A stretch of 64,000 bases of DNA from Pontederia crassipes (GCA_030549335.1 CM060195.1:28028874-28092873), one strand, 5' to 3'. Positions 39,350 through 53,966 are shown, counted from the stretch's first letter. Made by a program: numbers and translations. Notes: generated from the letters alone by a model not told the origin.

Positions 39350-41550
39350 GCAAGTGTCTTTATGCGGGCTAGAAATGGGTCCACCGACTATAGCTGTAGG
39401 CTTCGCTCTATCTCTATCCATCCTCCCTGCAGTACTTTTGCATCTCTCCTCTTTCACTCTGGTAAAACATTGGAGTTAACCAGTAGTTGCATATTACTGA
39501 TGACAGTAATATCTAGAAGAATTGTTAAATAATTTGCTCTCAAAAACATTATTTCCTGATGATAGTAATTTCAGCTACAATGCAGCTTACTGTAATTTGT
39601 AAATCAAAGAAAGTGTCGTATCCGGACGTCCAGATGTGTATTTCCTAACAGGTATACGTATTTTAAGAATAGCAATAATAATATATAGGACCCATGAAAT
39701 TTTAGTTATTCTCATGGATTGGATAAATTAATCGTCATCAATGACTTGTGCACTTGTTACAATTCCAAATTCTTAATAAGTTGCTACTCCTTTAGGATTA
39801 GATATATGTATCACATGTATGCATATAATATATATGTGTATGTATATACACTTCACTTCAATGTTACTTTGTCTTTTTGCACTCAAAATATAGTGTTTTG
39901 TGTAATCAATGTTTTCTTTTGTAATTATCTGGTAGGTGGCGCTGAATTATAATATCTGAAAGGTCGGTTATACCAAATACAAAATTCCTGTAACACTCTG
40001 CAAGTTTCAGAAACACTTTTAGTTTGCACCTGCAGCTTTTTCTATGGCAACAGGAAATTAAAGATGTGAAACAAATTTCGAACCACCTGAGAGTTGCTGA
40101 GTGCTTTTATCCTTTGAGGAAGTCAAAGTAGCGGTGCAGACGCTTTCCTGTGGAAAAAATGGCAGATGAGCAAGAGTACATGAAGTTCTACTGGAAAAGA
40201 AAAAAAACAAGAATTGCTTTAAGAAAATGAGAAGTGATATTTTCTTGTCATTATTCAATTCATAAGATGAGAAATATAATTGGCTTTTTGTGTTAATCAG
40301 ATGTTCCAAAAATTGGATACAAGAAGAATAATCAAGGCTGAATCAAGTTAATGAGTTTGATTGAAATCTGATCATATATCTGATTACATCAACTAATTAA
40401 ATTGTCATTACGACAACCAAAATACTGGTTCAACCTGTTAAATGGTATAGGTGTAAGTTGAGTGGAGGAAATTGAAGTTGGCTCCCCAATTATATGTGAA
40501 TACCTCAATTGATTGCATCTAATATCTGTCTGCTGTAAAACTTTGCTGCTGATCATATATACATTTCAGCGGGCCCTTTTGTTTTTCTTAAGGTGTAGCT
40601 CAAGTGGTTAAGTAGAGGAATGCAAAATGTTATATTTTAATTCCATTGTAATTCTTGGCATGGGCCAACTCCTTGAAAAGATTCACATGTTGCATCTGGA
40701 GATGGTAGTCATGTGTTTGTTCTAGGGATATTGCAATAAAGCTGGTTCAAACTGAAGCTGTCTAAGGTAATTTTGTTGTCGTCAGTAGTACTATTTACAG
40801 CTTTTTTGAACAATTTCGACTACTCTGAGAATCCTCATCATGATAAGGACTACCAGCCGGTACCCATTTCATTTGTACAGGTTTGAACGAAGTTAATTGT
40901 CAGTAATTAGTGAAACAAACATATTGTCTGTATAGAGAGAGAGAGAAAGGGTGGGGCGAAACAAAAAACTTTGACAGCGGTATCAGTCTTCAATTATTGA
41001 GTTAGCAAAAGTCCATATTGTCTAGCTTTGTACAAATATCTTCGAAAGAAAATTCAACATTAATTAATATGCTCATGAATTATACATAAATTATATGAAT
41101 AACATGATTGATTAACTCTACGTTGTACTTTCGAATTATTCAATGTATATTCCCTAGAGATTCAGAAATTTATATGAAAATTTAATTATCTTCCCTAATG
41201 CAAATTTTATCTCATAATATAATAACGCTTATGACAATTTCCTATGATGAAAGACCAAATGAGCAAGACAAGAACCAATCAATCGATGTTTGGTGATAAC
41301 TAACTTATAGTTTTCATCGACAGAACCCAAATATTATATAAGACCTCTTGATGACTGAGAATGACTATATCTGAATTATAATCTGGATAAGTTGGATCTA
41401 TCATGCATGTGTTTTAAATGTTCAACAGCACACGATATCAATTTTCTGAAAGTGCTGAACCTTTTTTATTTGTATAATTTTATTCATAGCCATCGATCAT
41501 GTCATAATTATATATATCTGTAAGTTAACTTTATATGACCAGTAGCAACA
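38602..41550. other. Upstream region of the IDD gene
   Basis: Would hold the 5' UTR and promoter on the minus strand. A GA-rich run lies at 39318-39349 (CT on the IDD strand). Around 38640-39160 the sequence is less AT-rich than further upstream, fitting a 5' UTR possibly with its own intron. No TATA box could be assigned with confidence. No other gene is recognised; the 128-codon frame at 39146-39532 runs through the GA repeat. Confidence 0.4.
40593..40720 (+). mobile_element. Possible tRNA-derived SINE fragment
   Basis: gtgtagctcaagtggttaag matches a polymerase III box A (TRGCNNAGYNGG plus). A degenerate box-B-like attttaattcc follows about 35 bases later. No tail or TSD was identified, so this is tentative. 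Confidence 0.25.

Positions 41551-41617
<67 letters not shown>
41551..41617. repeat. (AAT)n microsatellite
   Basis: About 22 perfect aat units. Poly-Ile and poly-Leu frames on the minus strand here are artefacts. Confidence 0.95.
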
Positions 41618-41618
<1 letters not shown>

Positions 41619-44349
41619 AGCTAGCCGACCAAGGTTGTGAACAAAGTAAACATTGTTTCTGACAACATGATGAACAACATGCATGACAATATGAACTTGT
41701 GACAAGGAGGAATTCCATGCAAATTGGCATTTAGCGTCCAAGGCCCTTCACATGCGGTACTATACGTGATACTTTATCATGACCATAACACAAACCAAGG
41801 AGGGTTAACTCCAAAAAACATTCATTCCCATGAGAGATTTCTTGTTGACTACATGTATATATAATAAAAAAAAAGCTCTTCTTTGTACAGTTTCACATAT
41901 AAGAAAATTCTTTCCCTCTTGTAGTTTAGTGAGACAGACATTGACATGGGCATAGTATTCTTATATCGCCGAAAACCCTTTCTCTTTTCTTATGTTTTTC
42001 TTAGGCTACTTAAGTTACATATTCGACAACAATATATGTAGTGCATGCATGTTAGATGTATATATTACATAGGAATATATGGAGGTGTAATAGATTCATG
42101 GTTAACGACAAATGATCATTTAAATTATTTGATAATATCATCATGACATCAAACAATTAAAGTTATCTTAATTTTTTATATTAAAATTCATCATCAGACT
42201 TTAATCTAACGTTTAGACTATATGTGTAATTAATTTTTTATGGATTTAAACATCCATTTTTCTCTACTCGAATATATCCGCTGAAAAAAAAAAGAAAACT
42301 CATACTCGAATATGGTAGTGATTGTATTGCCTTGATCATTTGAAATACGGATATATAGGAGCTTTACCTCTTACTTTATACCCAGAGAATAGGGTCATGG
42401 TGATGTACAATAATAAAACTAACATTTCTTGTGATATTAAATTAATTACCATCTTATGTATAAATTTGATTTTGAACTAGTAGCTAGGCCAGAAACGGGC
42501 CCCATGAGTGTAGTCGTCTTGCAAGGTTGTGATCTGTGACCGCAAAGTTGTTTGGCTTCTTCCTCAATTGAATCAGAGAGAGAGAGATAGAGAGAGAGAG
42601 ATATTCCCAGTCATATTCATGAACAGCATTCTTGTACCAAAATCGAACCCCTCGAGGGAATATGACCGAACAAATTAATAATTCCGCTGCTGAGTTTTTA
42701 ATTAGTTTTGTAAGAACACGAGGAGGACTCGTAGGAGGGACATAATTCCAGCAAAAGTATCATTTACTCATACATAGGCACAGGCTTTCCCCATTATTCT
42801 TACCATTCGATATACTAGTCTAGTATAGTAGTATGTGTGTATATAATACAAGAGCTATAATGAAGACTAAAATATTCCTCACAAGGAATTAAAAGTAAAC
42901 TAATAATTAAACATACTCAAGGTTTAACATGACTAAAATATCCAATTGAATAGGTATTTAAATCACATTCCAATTTACTCATACTTGTCAATCAAAATAT
43001 ATATATATATATATTTGATAGGCACCAATAAAGATTATTTAAAAGACTAATAGTTTGGTATTTAGATGATGGTGATGATGTAATGTATTGATAAATAATT
43101 CAAATGCTCTTCAAATTATCTTAAACTTAAAATATAACTTTAGAATTTGCAAATAGTTTAAACTTAAAATAGTTCAATTGCAAATAGTTTGAACTTAAAA
43201 TACGTATCGCCCATTTAGAATTCGAATGTGCCTGTGAACAATTTTGACTCTTCAAATGATCTACTTTTTATATGAAGGGATTCGATTCTGTAATGTGCAT
43301 TTACCTACACTACATCTAATTAAAATGCTTCTTTTCCTGATCTGTATGAAAATTTTGTCGGATCAATTTGATCAAAGTCTTATCCTCATAAATAAGACTA
43401 CTTATAGACGTAGCAAAGGTGGACCAAATTATATTGTCATTGAAATTCTTCATAGGAACAATAATTATTTGCACTTTTCCACTTTTTTTATGTCTCGTCA
43501 ATTTTATCGCGTACAATGCATGAAATAATACTTCAAAAACATTATTGAGGTCAAGGCCATGCACACTTTACGCTGCGCCTTTCATAATTATCCACATAAT
43601 AATGTCAGGAGATGAAACTTCTAATTATATGAGTACAGTGGAATCGTTTTGCTTTCTGCAATTGTTGTGCTTCATCATTTTGTTTCGCAGATAGCAATTA
43701 GTGCAGAACATGCAATTTTTTAACATCATAATTCTGACTCATTTGATAATAGAATGTAATCATTACAGAAAATTAGGGATGATATAGTACTGCATCAATT
43801 TATTGTGTTTTATTATCAGAATACGTCCAGTTTTAAAATTAGAGAGGGACTTCAGTAAATTTACTAATATGTTTTAAAGGTACTAGATAATATCATACTT
43901 TGTATTTGATATTTAGGAACTCTAAAATTAGATTTAAAATTTCAGAATCGGAGAAACACGGGCGATCTCCTGACAAATTAGGTTATAAAAAAAGATAGTT
44001 AAAAAGTGAAAGAAGACTGAAAATAATGGGCTATGAGATTGTTGGCTATGAAATATGAGATACTGAAGTAGAGAATTATGCTAAAGGTTATATAAAAATT
44101 GGGCGCTGATGGTGATTAGTAATCAAAGAGAAAAAACCTATAGGATTAATGGACTATACAAGCATGCATCCAATGATCATCATTTCTTTTACCCAAAAAG
44201 AAAGAAATTAAGTTTTCAATCAGCAAACTGAAAAGTCGTGGAGATTAGTTGCATAACCGAATACCAGTGTCTATATTCTTGTTTGCAATATATTAATACC
44301 TATTTTTTGACTTATTTTGTTACGACTACTTATAATATTTCTTACATAT
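41618..44349. other. AT-rich intergenic, no gene seen
   Basis: Contains a GA run at about 42575-42601 and a (TA)n run at about 42998-43014. Overlapping open frames near 43244-43564 on both strands have no recognised domain. Confidence 0.5.
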
Positions 44350-45060
44350 TATTCACTTTGAGCAACAGATCGCACGATTTTATCAAAATGCATCACATGA
44401 AGAACATATTCTCATATATACCCAGAGCATATATCACATGACTTATGCATGTGGGACTAATCCAAACATATCTCATGCATCCTTCCTCCCGTATGGGACT
44501 TAACGTCCTTTGATCGCACCCCACCATGCATAGAGATGCACACAGAGTAGCTCTGATAATATTCCTGACTAACGTATGATGTTATCCATTTTGAGCCTCG
44601 ACTCACATGGTTTTACCAAAACGTATCACACCTTATGACGAGCGTATTCTCATATATATCTCAGCATATCTCTCCCCAGACTTATGCACATGGAAATAAT
44701 CAAAGGCATGCCTCATGCATGGTGTGATCACTCAATGAGAACATTGAGTCCCTTAAAAGAGAAAGGATGCATGAAAAATGTCTTGAATTAGTCCTTCATA
44801 CATAAGTCACGGAAGAGATGCTGGGTATATATGTGAACATGTCCTTCACTAGGTGTAGCATGTTTTGATAAAACTGTGTGGGTCGATACCCAAAGCAGAT
44901 AATATCACACGCTGGTCAGGAATGTTACATATGATATCAGAGCCACTTTGCGTGAGCCTCCGTGCATGATAGAGTGTGATCACTCAATGAGAACATTGAG
45001 TCCCCTAAGGGGGCAAAGCTTAGAGCATCGGGAATGTTGCATTATGCATGTTCCATAATT
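44350..45060. repeat. Degenerate repeat block with direct and inverted copies
   Basis: A unit containing ttttatcaaaa, then tattctcatatatac and acttatgca, occurs at about 44351-44455 and 44588-44705 on the plus strand, and inverted at about 44800-44900. The phrase gtgatcactcaatgagaaca, followed by ttgagtccc, occurs at about 44726 and again at 44968. A PBS-like gatatcagagcc lies near 44933. It looks like piled-up fragments of one LTR-type repeat family; exact boundaries are not clear. Confidence 0.6.
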
Positions 45061-47560
45061 AAGTCAATCTTTTACTATTAGTACTTACTAAATTATTTAT
45101 GTATCACTCTCCTTCTTAAAAAGAATATCTGCATTCCAATACTATCAATCATTTCTTGATCACTATGATCGTATACTTGCACGAACGATCTATTAATTAA
45201 TTGTTTAAATATCGCGTGTCTTCTATAAGTTCTCTTCTTACAAAAAGGAAACAAAATAAAATCATAACATATAATAAGGGCACTGAATATACTACATGGA
45301 CTATAGTAAATTGATTGATCTATTGTACATATTATTCTTCATCAAAATCGTATTTATATGATAGGTCGTTCAACCTATCATTCGATGTAGTATACTGCAG
45401 CATATAAGCATGCAGTACACTCATTTTTTTCCTATATAATATAGTATAATGAGGAATATTATAGTTCATACATACATTATAGTGTATATGTGATCACTCA
45501 AGCTTGGCCGTTTGAGATTTATATTATGGTCTAATTATCGGTTCAATAAGTTGAACTCGGATTATAAAAAAAACAAAGGGAGTGTTCTCCCAACCATCTT
45601 CACCACCACTGTCAAGAAAAAATGGTGGGATGCCAAAATCGCAGGTTCTCCCAATCTCTCAAATCTCTCTCTCTCCTTACTCTTAGGATGCCGGTGGCGA
45701 AAAAATCGCAAGAAAAAGTTTTCTCCTCTATCCAATGTGTTTTCTCCTTCATTGCAATATTTTATCCTTCAGCACAAGAAAGAATCGAATCATTCTCTCA
45801 TGTTGTGCCCATTTCTCTTCCTCTATCCAATGTGTTATTCCCAACGATGTTTGTACCGACAATGTGCATAGAAAATGTCCTCCGAGGTGCGCCAACGTTT
45901 CAGATGCATCCAACCATCCAATCCATCGGGAAATGCAAAGATGATAGGCAGAGAGTTCGCCGGCTTATAGGTCATAGGAGTGAGGAGAAGAGTCTGCCCT
46001 TAGTGAGAGAGTCGCATGGATGATGAGAGACGTAGAAGGGGAGGAGCACAACGAACGAGATGAGCATTGTGAATCGAACTCATGCGTGTCGCTCGTGAGG
46101 ACAAAATCGAGCGGCATGTCAGTGTTTAATCTCATTCGTTGAAGCAACAACTTTTCAATCAGACGACCAAGATTGAGTGATCGCACATGCATACACCAGC
46201 GTGTGTATGCGCCTAATATTCCTCTAATATAATATAATATTAACTATTAATGGCCATCTATAATTAAACGTATTGTGCGTGTATACACATGCAATATAGT
46301 TGTGAGACACATTCCCCTTAATAATATCTCGATCAAATCCTATTAATAGTTAATCAATATTTGGAAAAAAACCATAAAAGATGAAACCGTGTGTACATTG
46401 CATTTGTCGACCTTGTACGTTGACTAATGAATTAATCAATCTAGGATATAAAATATACATTTATCATATATAAGATACATTAACACAAGAAAAATGATTG
46501 GTTTTGAGGGGGGAGCACATCTGCACACGCAGGGTGTCATGAGGGAGAGAGGTCGTTTTCTCTGGTAGCTCCTTGGCAGCAAGATGCATATATTTATATG
46601 TACAGATGGGCACAGGATTCCAGGCCATACATGTCTGTGCAGCTCTCAGATGGTCCAACAGTACACCTTGTGACCATCCACCACTAGCTGCTCACTTCTT
46701 GGGTCTAATTTGATTTAGCTGCTTTTTTTAAAAAAATATTAACAAATTATAGTTACATTCAAGATTTCAAGTGCTAAATTTGTTGTTAAAAGATAACTAA
46801 TTTTAAGTTTAGATAACCATGCAAATAATAATAACAAGTCATGTATTATTTGATAAAACAATGATTAATAAGTTAAATTCAAATGTCCTTAATTAAAATT
46901 TATAAAGAAAAAGTATTTTGATTTAACCATATATAGTTTAATACTTATATCCGTCAATATTCCATATTGATGTATATAATATTTAATTAAATAAAAAAGG
47001 GAATAAAATAAATGAGAGAGACATCCTTGGGTGGGTGAGTGTGCGTGAGAGAGAGAGCATGGCCATGCCACTATCTGTCAACTTAGCGAGGATCTCATTT
47101 GATATGAGGGAGGAAAAAACGGGTGAGAAAGGAAATATTTGTTGTGATTGAAATATTTAGAAAAGTTGAAAGTTATAATGGTTTAGCTGCAGTTACCAAA
47201 TAATTTATAAGTAAAAAAATACAAGTCGGGATCCCTTTGCTTATAAATATAATATAATTATTTAAAGACGTTGAGGAATATTAAGACTATAAAAGTACAA
47301 ATATTACTTTTGTATAGGCTTCAATTTTTAGGATTGTTGGTATCACATACAATTTATCATACATGTTGAATTAAATGAGCTATTAATTTTTTAAAAAAAT
47401 AGTATATTATAAAATAAATATAGATTTTATTAATTTATATATTGAAAATTTTAATTAGTATATCTAATTTAATATGTATAGCAAATTATGTATGATAAAA
47501 TAAATCCTAGAGTTTAACAACATCTTTATATTTATAATTAAAATTATCTTTTATGTTGTA
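45061..47560. other. Intergenic, no gene recognised
   Basis: About 45560-46200 is less AT-rich and has overlapping frames of 119 and 133 codons (45512-45871, 45622-46023) with no known domain and no clear splice structure. The remainder is AT-rich, with an AAT-type repeat at about 47562-47607. Confidence 0.45.
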
Positions 47561-47616
47561 TAATAATAATAATAGTAATAATAATAATAGTAATAATAAT
47601 AATATTTTTATAATTG

Positions 47617-48179
47617 TATGACGATGTTAATCATAGAATTCAAGCTGATTGGTGTAAGTGGGGGAAGTCACTGGAGTTCTTTGTGATAGAAAAGTACTCA
47701 ATAAAGTAAAAGAGAAATTCTATCGTACTTCTATAAGATCGGCAGTGTTATATGGTAGTGAATGTTGGGCTATGAAGGGACAACATGAGCGTAAAGTAGG
47801 GGTAACCGAAATGAGGATGTTGAGATGGATGTGTGGTCATACAAGATTAGATAAGATTAGGAATGACCATATACGTGAACGAGTCGGAGTGGCTCCTATT
47901 AGTGAGAAAATGGTAGAGAATCGTTTGAGATGATTTGGTCATATTCAGATAAGACCATTAGATGCGCCAGTAAGAAGAGTAGATCAAATAATCTGGAATC
48001 CGATTAAAAGATGGAGAAGGAGGCCAAGGCGGACACTTGGCGAACTAATAGAGCAAGATCTATTGGTGAATAATATACCGAAAGGTTTGGTTACTAATAG
48101 AGCGGAATGACGTCGTATGATCCATGTAGTCGACCTCACCTAGTGGGATAAGACTTTTTTGTTGTTGTTATTGTTGTTA
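47617..48179 (+). mobile_element. 5'-truncated RTE copy
   Basis: Homologous to the last 560 bp of the copy at 11891-12719. It keeps YGSECWAMKGQHE and MLRWMCGHTR; Trp is intact at the codon that is TGA in the other copy. A TGA (47931-47933) replaces another Trp. It ends with gtagtcgacctcacctagtg and a TTG/TTA-rich tail. The left end abuts an AAT-type microsatellite; no TSD was found. Confidence 0.85.
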
Positions 48180-48367
48180 TTCATGTTAGTATACTTTTTA
48201 TACTCGTCATGTTATATTTGAATATAAAAAAACAAAAATATGTGACGATTTATGGATCTGGGCTTGATGTTTTTTTCTCCATTCTAATATATTTATCTGT
48301 ATGTGCAAGTTAGTACAAGTTCATCTTTTTATATATATAAAGTAATTAATATATTTGAACTTAAAAT

Positions 48368-49478
48368 GATATTTAGTAGTGGAGTGAATTGACGTTTAAA
48401 TTGATAGAATTTATTTCACAAATTAAGTTCAAAAATAGAAAAAAATTAAATTTTAAAGTGAAACACAAAAATGCTCAAATTACAAACACAATAGAATAAT
48501 TGAGGAGAAGAAATTATGCAAATACAAAGACAAAAAGTTTATTAACAAGCTTCCGCCCTATCTTGATCTATATTCTTGTTTTGACATTTTTATCTCTAAA
48601 TTGTAGCACCTCTCTTTAGTTCCAAATAAGGTAAAGAAAAAAACTTTACAATAGATTCTTCTCAAATTTGAATGTGTGTTCTTCACAGTGTCCATCGAAC
48701 TTTTTCTTAGATAAGACTCAATCTCTAGTTTAATCAACTATTACAAGAGTACTATAATGCAACTTTAATATCTTTCTCACAACTAAAGCTTCACATCAAA
48801 GAAAAAATGATTCTTGAGTTTGAGCACATGGATATTTCTTTAATGCACACAAGTGTTTGTGTGTTTTTTCCTTCTTTTTTCAAGAAATCTTTGATCTCTT
48901 TTATAGACCTTAGACCTTTTTCATGTCATTATCTTTAAAACTAATTATTTTGCATTTTTCAAGAAAAAATATAGTCTGCTTGATCTATACCTTTCACACG
49001 TTCAAAAATATATGATAATTAATAATCATTGTACCTATCTCAATTTTTTTAGCAAAATGCTCTCTTCGATAGTTTTGGATGTTCAAAATTTAAGTTCAAA
49101 CATTTGGACTTCTACTATTAGCTCGATAGGCTTGCACTCTTTTAAATATAAATTTTTTGCATAGTATATCCAAATGTTATAATTTTTTATTCTTTAGAAA
49201 GATAAGTAAATTATTTACGCCTTTTGTATCCACTCAACTCAAAATCTAATGAAGACATAGTCAAATATTAAGTGAAACTTCAATACATAAAATTATTCAT
49301 TACAAATTAAACTTTTTTATTGTACTTTTTAAATATAACTTTTTTATATTTGTTGAATAATGTGATCTTATTCTTTGTGAAGTTAAGAAAATTATCTATG
49401 ATTTTTATATTCATTACAAACTCAAATTTTATATCGGCAAAATATAATTAACTAACACATAAAGCATATGTTTCAACA
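48368..49478 (-). mobile_element. Decayed LTR related to the copia family
   Basis: About 1.1 kb that follows the same order as the reversed solo LTR at 13486-14717: ggagtgaattgacgtttaaa at the left, cacaatagaat and a toned-down CT-rich stretch, and a right end close to atataatt ... caaca at 49478. It carries no CGGTCGACCG cluster. Divergence is high, so boundaries are approximate and no TSD is visible. Confidence 0.5.
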
Positions 49479-50585
49479 TCAGAAACATTATATATGTATG
49501 TGTTTATTTATAATATTCCTATTTTTATATCAAACAAGTCATGATAAGATAAATATTACAGAATTAAAAAGGCTTTGTTTTCTTCGTTTTCCTTTTTTGA
49601 AAAGGTAATGGTATATGATTAGATATTAACTTGATATCAATTAACTATTGTTGAAAATCAAACTTAAAGTGGAGATTAATTTTTAGCACCAAAAAACCAA
49701 CAACTTTTTAGTCAAATTTTCAAACTTAAAGTCCACCCTAAACACATTTAAAATTCTAGAGAGCTATTTTTTTCAAAACAATATTTTTTTTTGTAAATTT
49801 TAGATAATAAACTAAAAATAATATAATATGTTGAATATTACAAATAAAATATAAAACTTAACACCAATGTTAAATATATCACTAAGAGTTACGCAATGTA
49901 ACAAAAGAATATTAAATTATACAAAATTGTTTTATCAATAATAAAGATTAATAACTTATCAACTATTGGTATAAATAAGGAATCTATAAATAAAGGACAT
50001 GTCCAGTGGACTCCTATGATTTTTTTATGGAATCTTATTTGAACATATCATTTCATATTTATCACCAAATCATTCTAATTTAGTCTGTCTCTTAATTTCA
50101 TTTTTTGCATTGATTGGTTTTCGGATACGACAAATTGTTGGGATGATCGAGTAAACCCTTGAAAACACTCTTAAAGCAAATAACAAAACAAATTAGATTT
50201 GAAATTTTGAAGACGGAAGTGTCAGGATTAAAAGTTTATTGAAAAAATTCACAATTTCTTAATACAAATCATAATGTTATCAATATATTGATATAACACA
50301 TTAAAAATCACTAAGATCTTCATGTACATTGACCATATGCACTAAAGAGAAGACCAAATTACACCATTTAATTTTAACAATATAGAGGTATAACATAAAT
50401 GTAAATAAAATATCCAATAGTTAATTTATATTAGTTATTAGAAAAAATTAAAGTATATGTACTAGATTTAAAATCATAAATAAAGACAAAAACCATTAAT
50501 CTTTGAAATAGAAAAGTTGATTTTAATTGTAATAATTTATTATCATAATGGTTTAATATCTATATACGAGAAGGAAAGTAATATA
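49479..50585. other. AT-rich intergenic, nothing recognised
   Basis: Strongly AT-rich with stops in all frames. Confidence 0.5.
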
Positions 50586-51060
50586 TGTTGAAACGTAAGG
50601 CAGTAAGAGGGGAGAATTAATGTTTTGTCGATAAAATTGATTTAACAAATTTACTTGTAGAAACTCAATATCGATTCAAAAAACTCAAAGCCCAACACAA
50701 TAATAATCAATTCACAACCACAATAGAATGAGAAGAAGAGAGAAAAACGCAAATATGAAGGTAAGAGGTTTGTTGATAATATATGTTTAAACAAAATGTA
50801 CTAAAATGGGGTGAATTAGTATTTTACCAACAAAATTGATTTGACAAATTTACTCGTAGAAGCTTAAAATTGATTCGAAAATTTAAAGCACAACACAATA
50901 ATAATCAATTCACAAGAACTATAGAGTGAGGACAAGAGGGAGAGAAAGCAAATATGAAGGGAAGAAATTTGTTGACGAAATTCGGTCACATCTTCGTCCA
51001 TGTCTCCACTCTGACTTCTTAAACTTAAGACTATAAAAAAAATTACTAACACCCTTTCTT
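50586..51060 (-). mobile_element. Two tandem U5-side LTR fragments, copia-related
   Basis: 50586-50785 and 50797-50990 are diverged direct copies, both with gaattaatg/gaattagta, attgatttaacaaattta, a repeated cacaataataatcaattcac and agagagaaa. Compared with the solo LTR at 13486, each corresponds to the end of an LTR read on the minus strand. Confidence 0.55.
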
Positions 51061-51539
51061 GACTCAAAATAGGACAAGGAATTCAAAAAAAAATTATAAG
51101 GTTGAAGATTTCAAATGAGGATAAGCACGATGAGCATATAAAAAATATATATTGTGATGGTCTCATATATATCATCTATACTTGTCATTGTCATTCATAT
51201 ATTTCAAAATTTCAATTTATTTCTACTTTAGGCAAAAGCATAAGAAATGAACAAATGTCAAAATACCATCATGCACAGTTCAATAGACGTGCTCAACAAT
51301 TTTTTAAATATACATACTTTGGTATGATGGGAAACATGTGTGTTTTCCCAATTGCATGTGCAAAATAGTTTTTGGTATGCACAAAGATCTTAATCTTTTA
51401 TCAATTATTAGCTCATGTGTAACTTTGAGCAAATTCAGGACATAAGTACACATGACATAAAAATAACTTAAATCTTTATTTTTATGTGCAAATATAGTTT
51501 TATTACAAGCTTTGTGTCTTCAATTCTTTTCACATGAAA

Positions 51540-52423
51540 ATTTCATCTCCCTTTTGTGAGGCACACCTACAAACAAAAAGTCATTTGAGTTTTGGTACTC
51601 AAAATTCTTTAGGTCCAACGTCATCAGTTATTAATCCTTTTGAAATCCACATCATTTTCATGTCCATGTCCATAGTTATTTTAGTTTTGCATTCAAATGC
51701 ATAATATCCATGATCACAACAATAATTATAACAAATAAATAGTTTCTTCAAATGATCATGCACATATTTAGATTTCAAAGTATTATGAAAAGCATGAATA
51801 TGTTTAGCATAATAAGGTTTAAGTTTCACATAATGATCATTTGAACATTTTGATTTTAAATAATCCACATGAATTTTTATAATTCTTTTTTTCAAATTAA
51901 TTCTTGTGCTAGATTTATGGGAAATAGACATCTTTATTGCTATGTAATTATTTGTATGTTCTCAAAATCACCATTACCATCGCCTTTTGGAATAATAGCA
52001 ATATCAAGTTGATTATTCAAGCATTCTTTTTAAGTGGCGTGCTTCTTTTCTAACTCTTCATGGAATATAAATTCTTAATTTTTAAATATTAATAAATTAT
52101 AATGAGAAGTATTTTTTTTCAAAACCTTTATTTTCATTCATGCATGCTAATTCTCCTTTTTCAATTTTTCTGCTAGAATAATTAATTTTGTATTTTTCAC
52201 ATTTTAAGAAATCACAAAATATATGCGATAGAAAAGGAAAAATCATTTTAAACAAGATATCTAGCTTTTTTTTTAGTTTCAACCTCATTTTTTTAAGGTA
52301 TGAAGTTTGTCCATTGATAAGGTATTTTCCTTTTAAGGAAAATATACTTTTGAATAATATATTGATGTGTGCATTTAAGAAAATTTGAGATTGATAGTGT
52401 CGCAAAATGTGAAGGTGTCTCAA
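51540..52423 (-). pseudogene. Copia gag 3' remnant, minus strand
   Basis: The frame 51931-51599 contains a damaged zinc knuckle (CCDHGYYAFEC) and ends VGPKEF, followed after a stop by VPK, matching the GPKEIWVPK phrase of the copia element at 24430. Past it, tgtgcctcacaaaagggaga and acacaaagcttgt parallel the sequence after gag there. A Lys-rich segment at 52423-52097 takes the place of the coiled-coil part. It belongs to an old relative of the 21300 element, reversed. No pol is recognised. Confidence 0.6.
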
Positions 52424-53966
52424 GGCTAACTCGACAAAATCTCATCTTGTGGGGGTACTCAACTTCCTAATAGGGATATTCAGACATATGGTGTCCCCAC
52501 TCAAGCTACTCCTATAGACAAGTTTTAAAATTTACAATTCTAACATATACATCTGCAGGTGCATAATCTTCATCGTAGCATAGTATGTAGTTGAACCCCA
52601 AAGAGAGAAAGTAACATTTATTTTTAAACTTTCGTAATAATAATGAGAGAAGAGAATCTCATTTCGATGATAATAAAACTAAATTAAGATTGATGAGATC
52701 AATATTGTAGGAACGTAACAATTTTATGATTTTTTTATTATTTATATATTTATCTTTTTGTTATCTAGTGAAAAGATTAAGCAAATGAGTTATCTGAAAA
52801 CTAAAGATGAATAGTAGATGATGTAAAGCATTTAGGCTTAGGGATTCTTTTCAAAGATGAATGTCAATTCAATATATGGAGAAATTCAGCTAAGTCAGAC
52901 GTGAAAACTCGTAAAAATACTTGTCCACTCTCATGGTGAAGGTCGCACCAATCTCTTTGCTCTCGCTTGGAGACTACAGGTTTAAGCTCATTTATAATGA
53001 ACAATCCTGTCATCGTCTCTTGAAATGTTCAGGAGATCCATTCAATCACATAATTAAAGGAAATCAATAGGTCACCCCACTAAACTCTCCTCTCTCGGTT
53101 CGAGTTTAATCTTTTTTCTAACTTAGTGACATATTGATCTCGAACACTAGATAACCTCTCGACTCACTACTAGAATGCTCAACACTAGCTAACATTTTCT
53201 CAAGGTCTCATTGCAAAAAAATGAAAGAATCTGACATTCAAATTCAAAGGATAAATTACAGGATAACACATTATCAATCATAGTGTATTTTCCTCAAATA
53301 ATGAACATAACGTAAGAAAAATGTAGAATCATTTTAAGTCAAATAAGAACATTTGACAATTAAAGTCGCATATAAAGAAGTCTAAACTCATCAAGAGATC
53401 CCCAATCCATATGGATAATTGTTATACATAACTAGAAGGATCACATTATTAAACACCATCCTAGTAACATTAAACATTGTTTCGCTAAGAAAAATAAGGA
53501 AGAGAAATAGTGAAATGACAAACTTAAAGTAGCAAAAACAATAGCAACGTAGCAGAGTTCTAGATATTTTTTTTTCAACTCAACTTCTCTTATTTTGGAC
53601 GCTGGATACCCCATTTGAAATCGCTTTTAGGGTATCTATTGGATACCCTCATGTGAATAAGATTTGTCCACATGTAGATATCTCCTAAAATATAAAAATT
53701 TCATAATTCTATCTCAATATAAACAAAATTTTCATTATAATACTAAAATGACATATGACTTTCATAAAGATGGATAAGAGGTTAAAAATATGTAATTGCA
53801 GCCCTAGGTCAAGAACATCATGCTTCAATCCTAACAATAATAAGTAAGAAATTTATGTCATCGTACAAATTCGTTATGCACATCAAAAGTAAGAGCAACA
53901 TCATCATCACTATTATTATTAAAGCAATAATATGAAGTTGAGATCACATCATTTTCCACAAAACAC
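52424..53966. other. Probable decayed internal sequence
   Basis: Lies between the gag remnant and an LTR-like segment and may be leader or gag sequence of the same reversed old element, but nothing recognisable survives. Confidence 0.35.

Noticed and set aside
41497-41741. Minus-strand frames with poly-Ile or poly-Leu
   Set aside because: Products of the AAT microsatellite and not genes.
45622-46023. 133-codon open frame
   Set aside because: No domain, no splice or promoter support, and an overlapping frame of similar length; chance is likelier.
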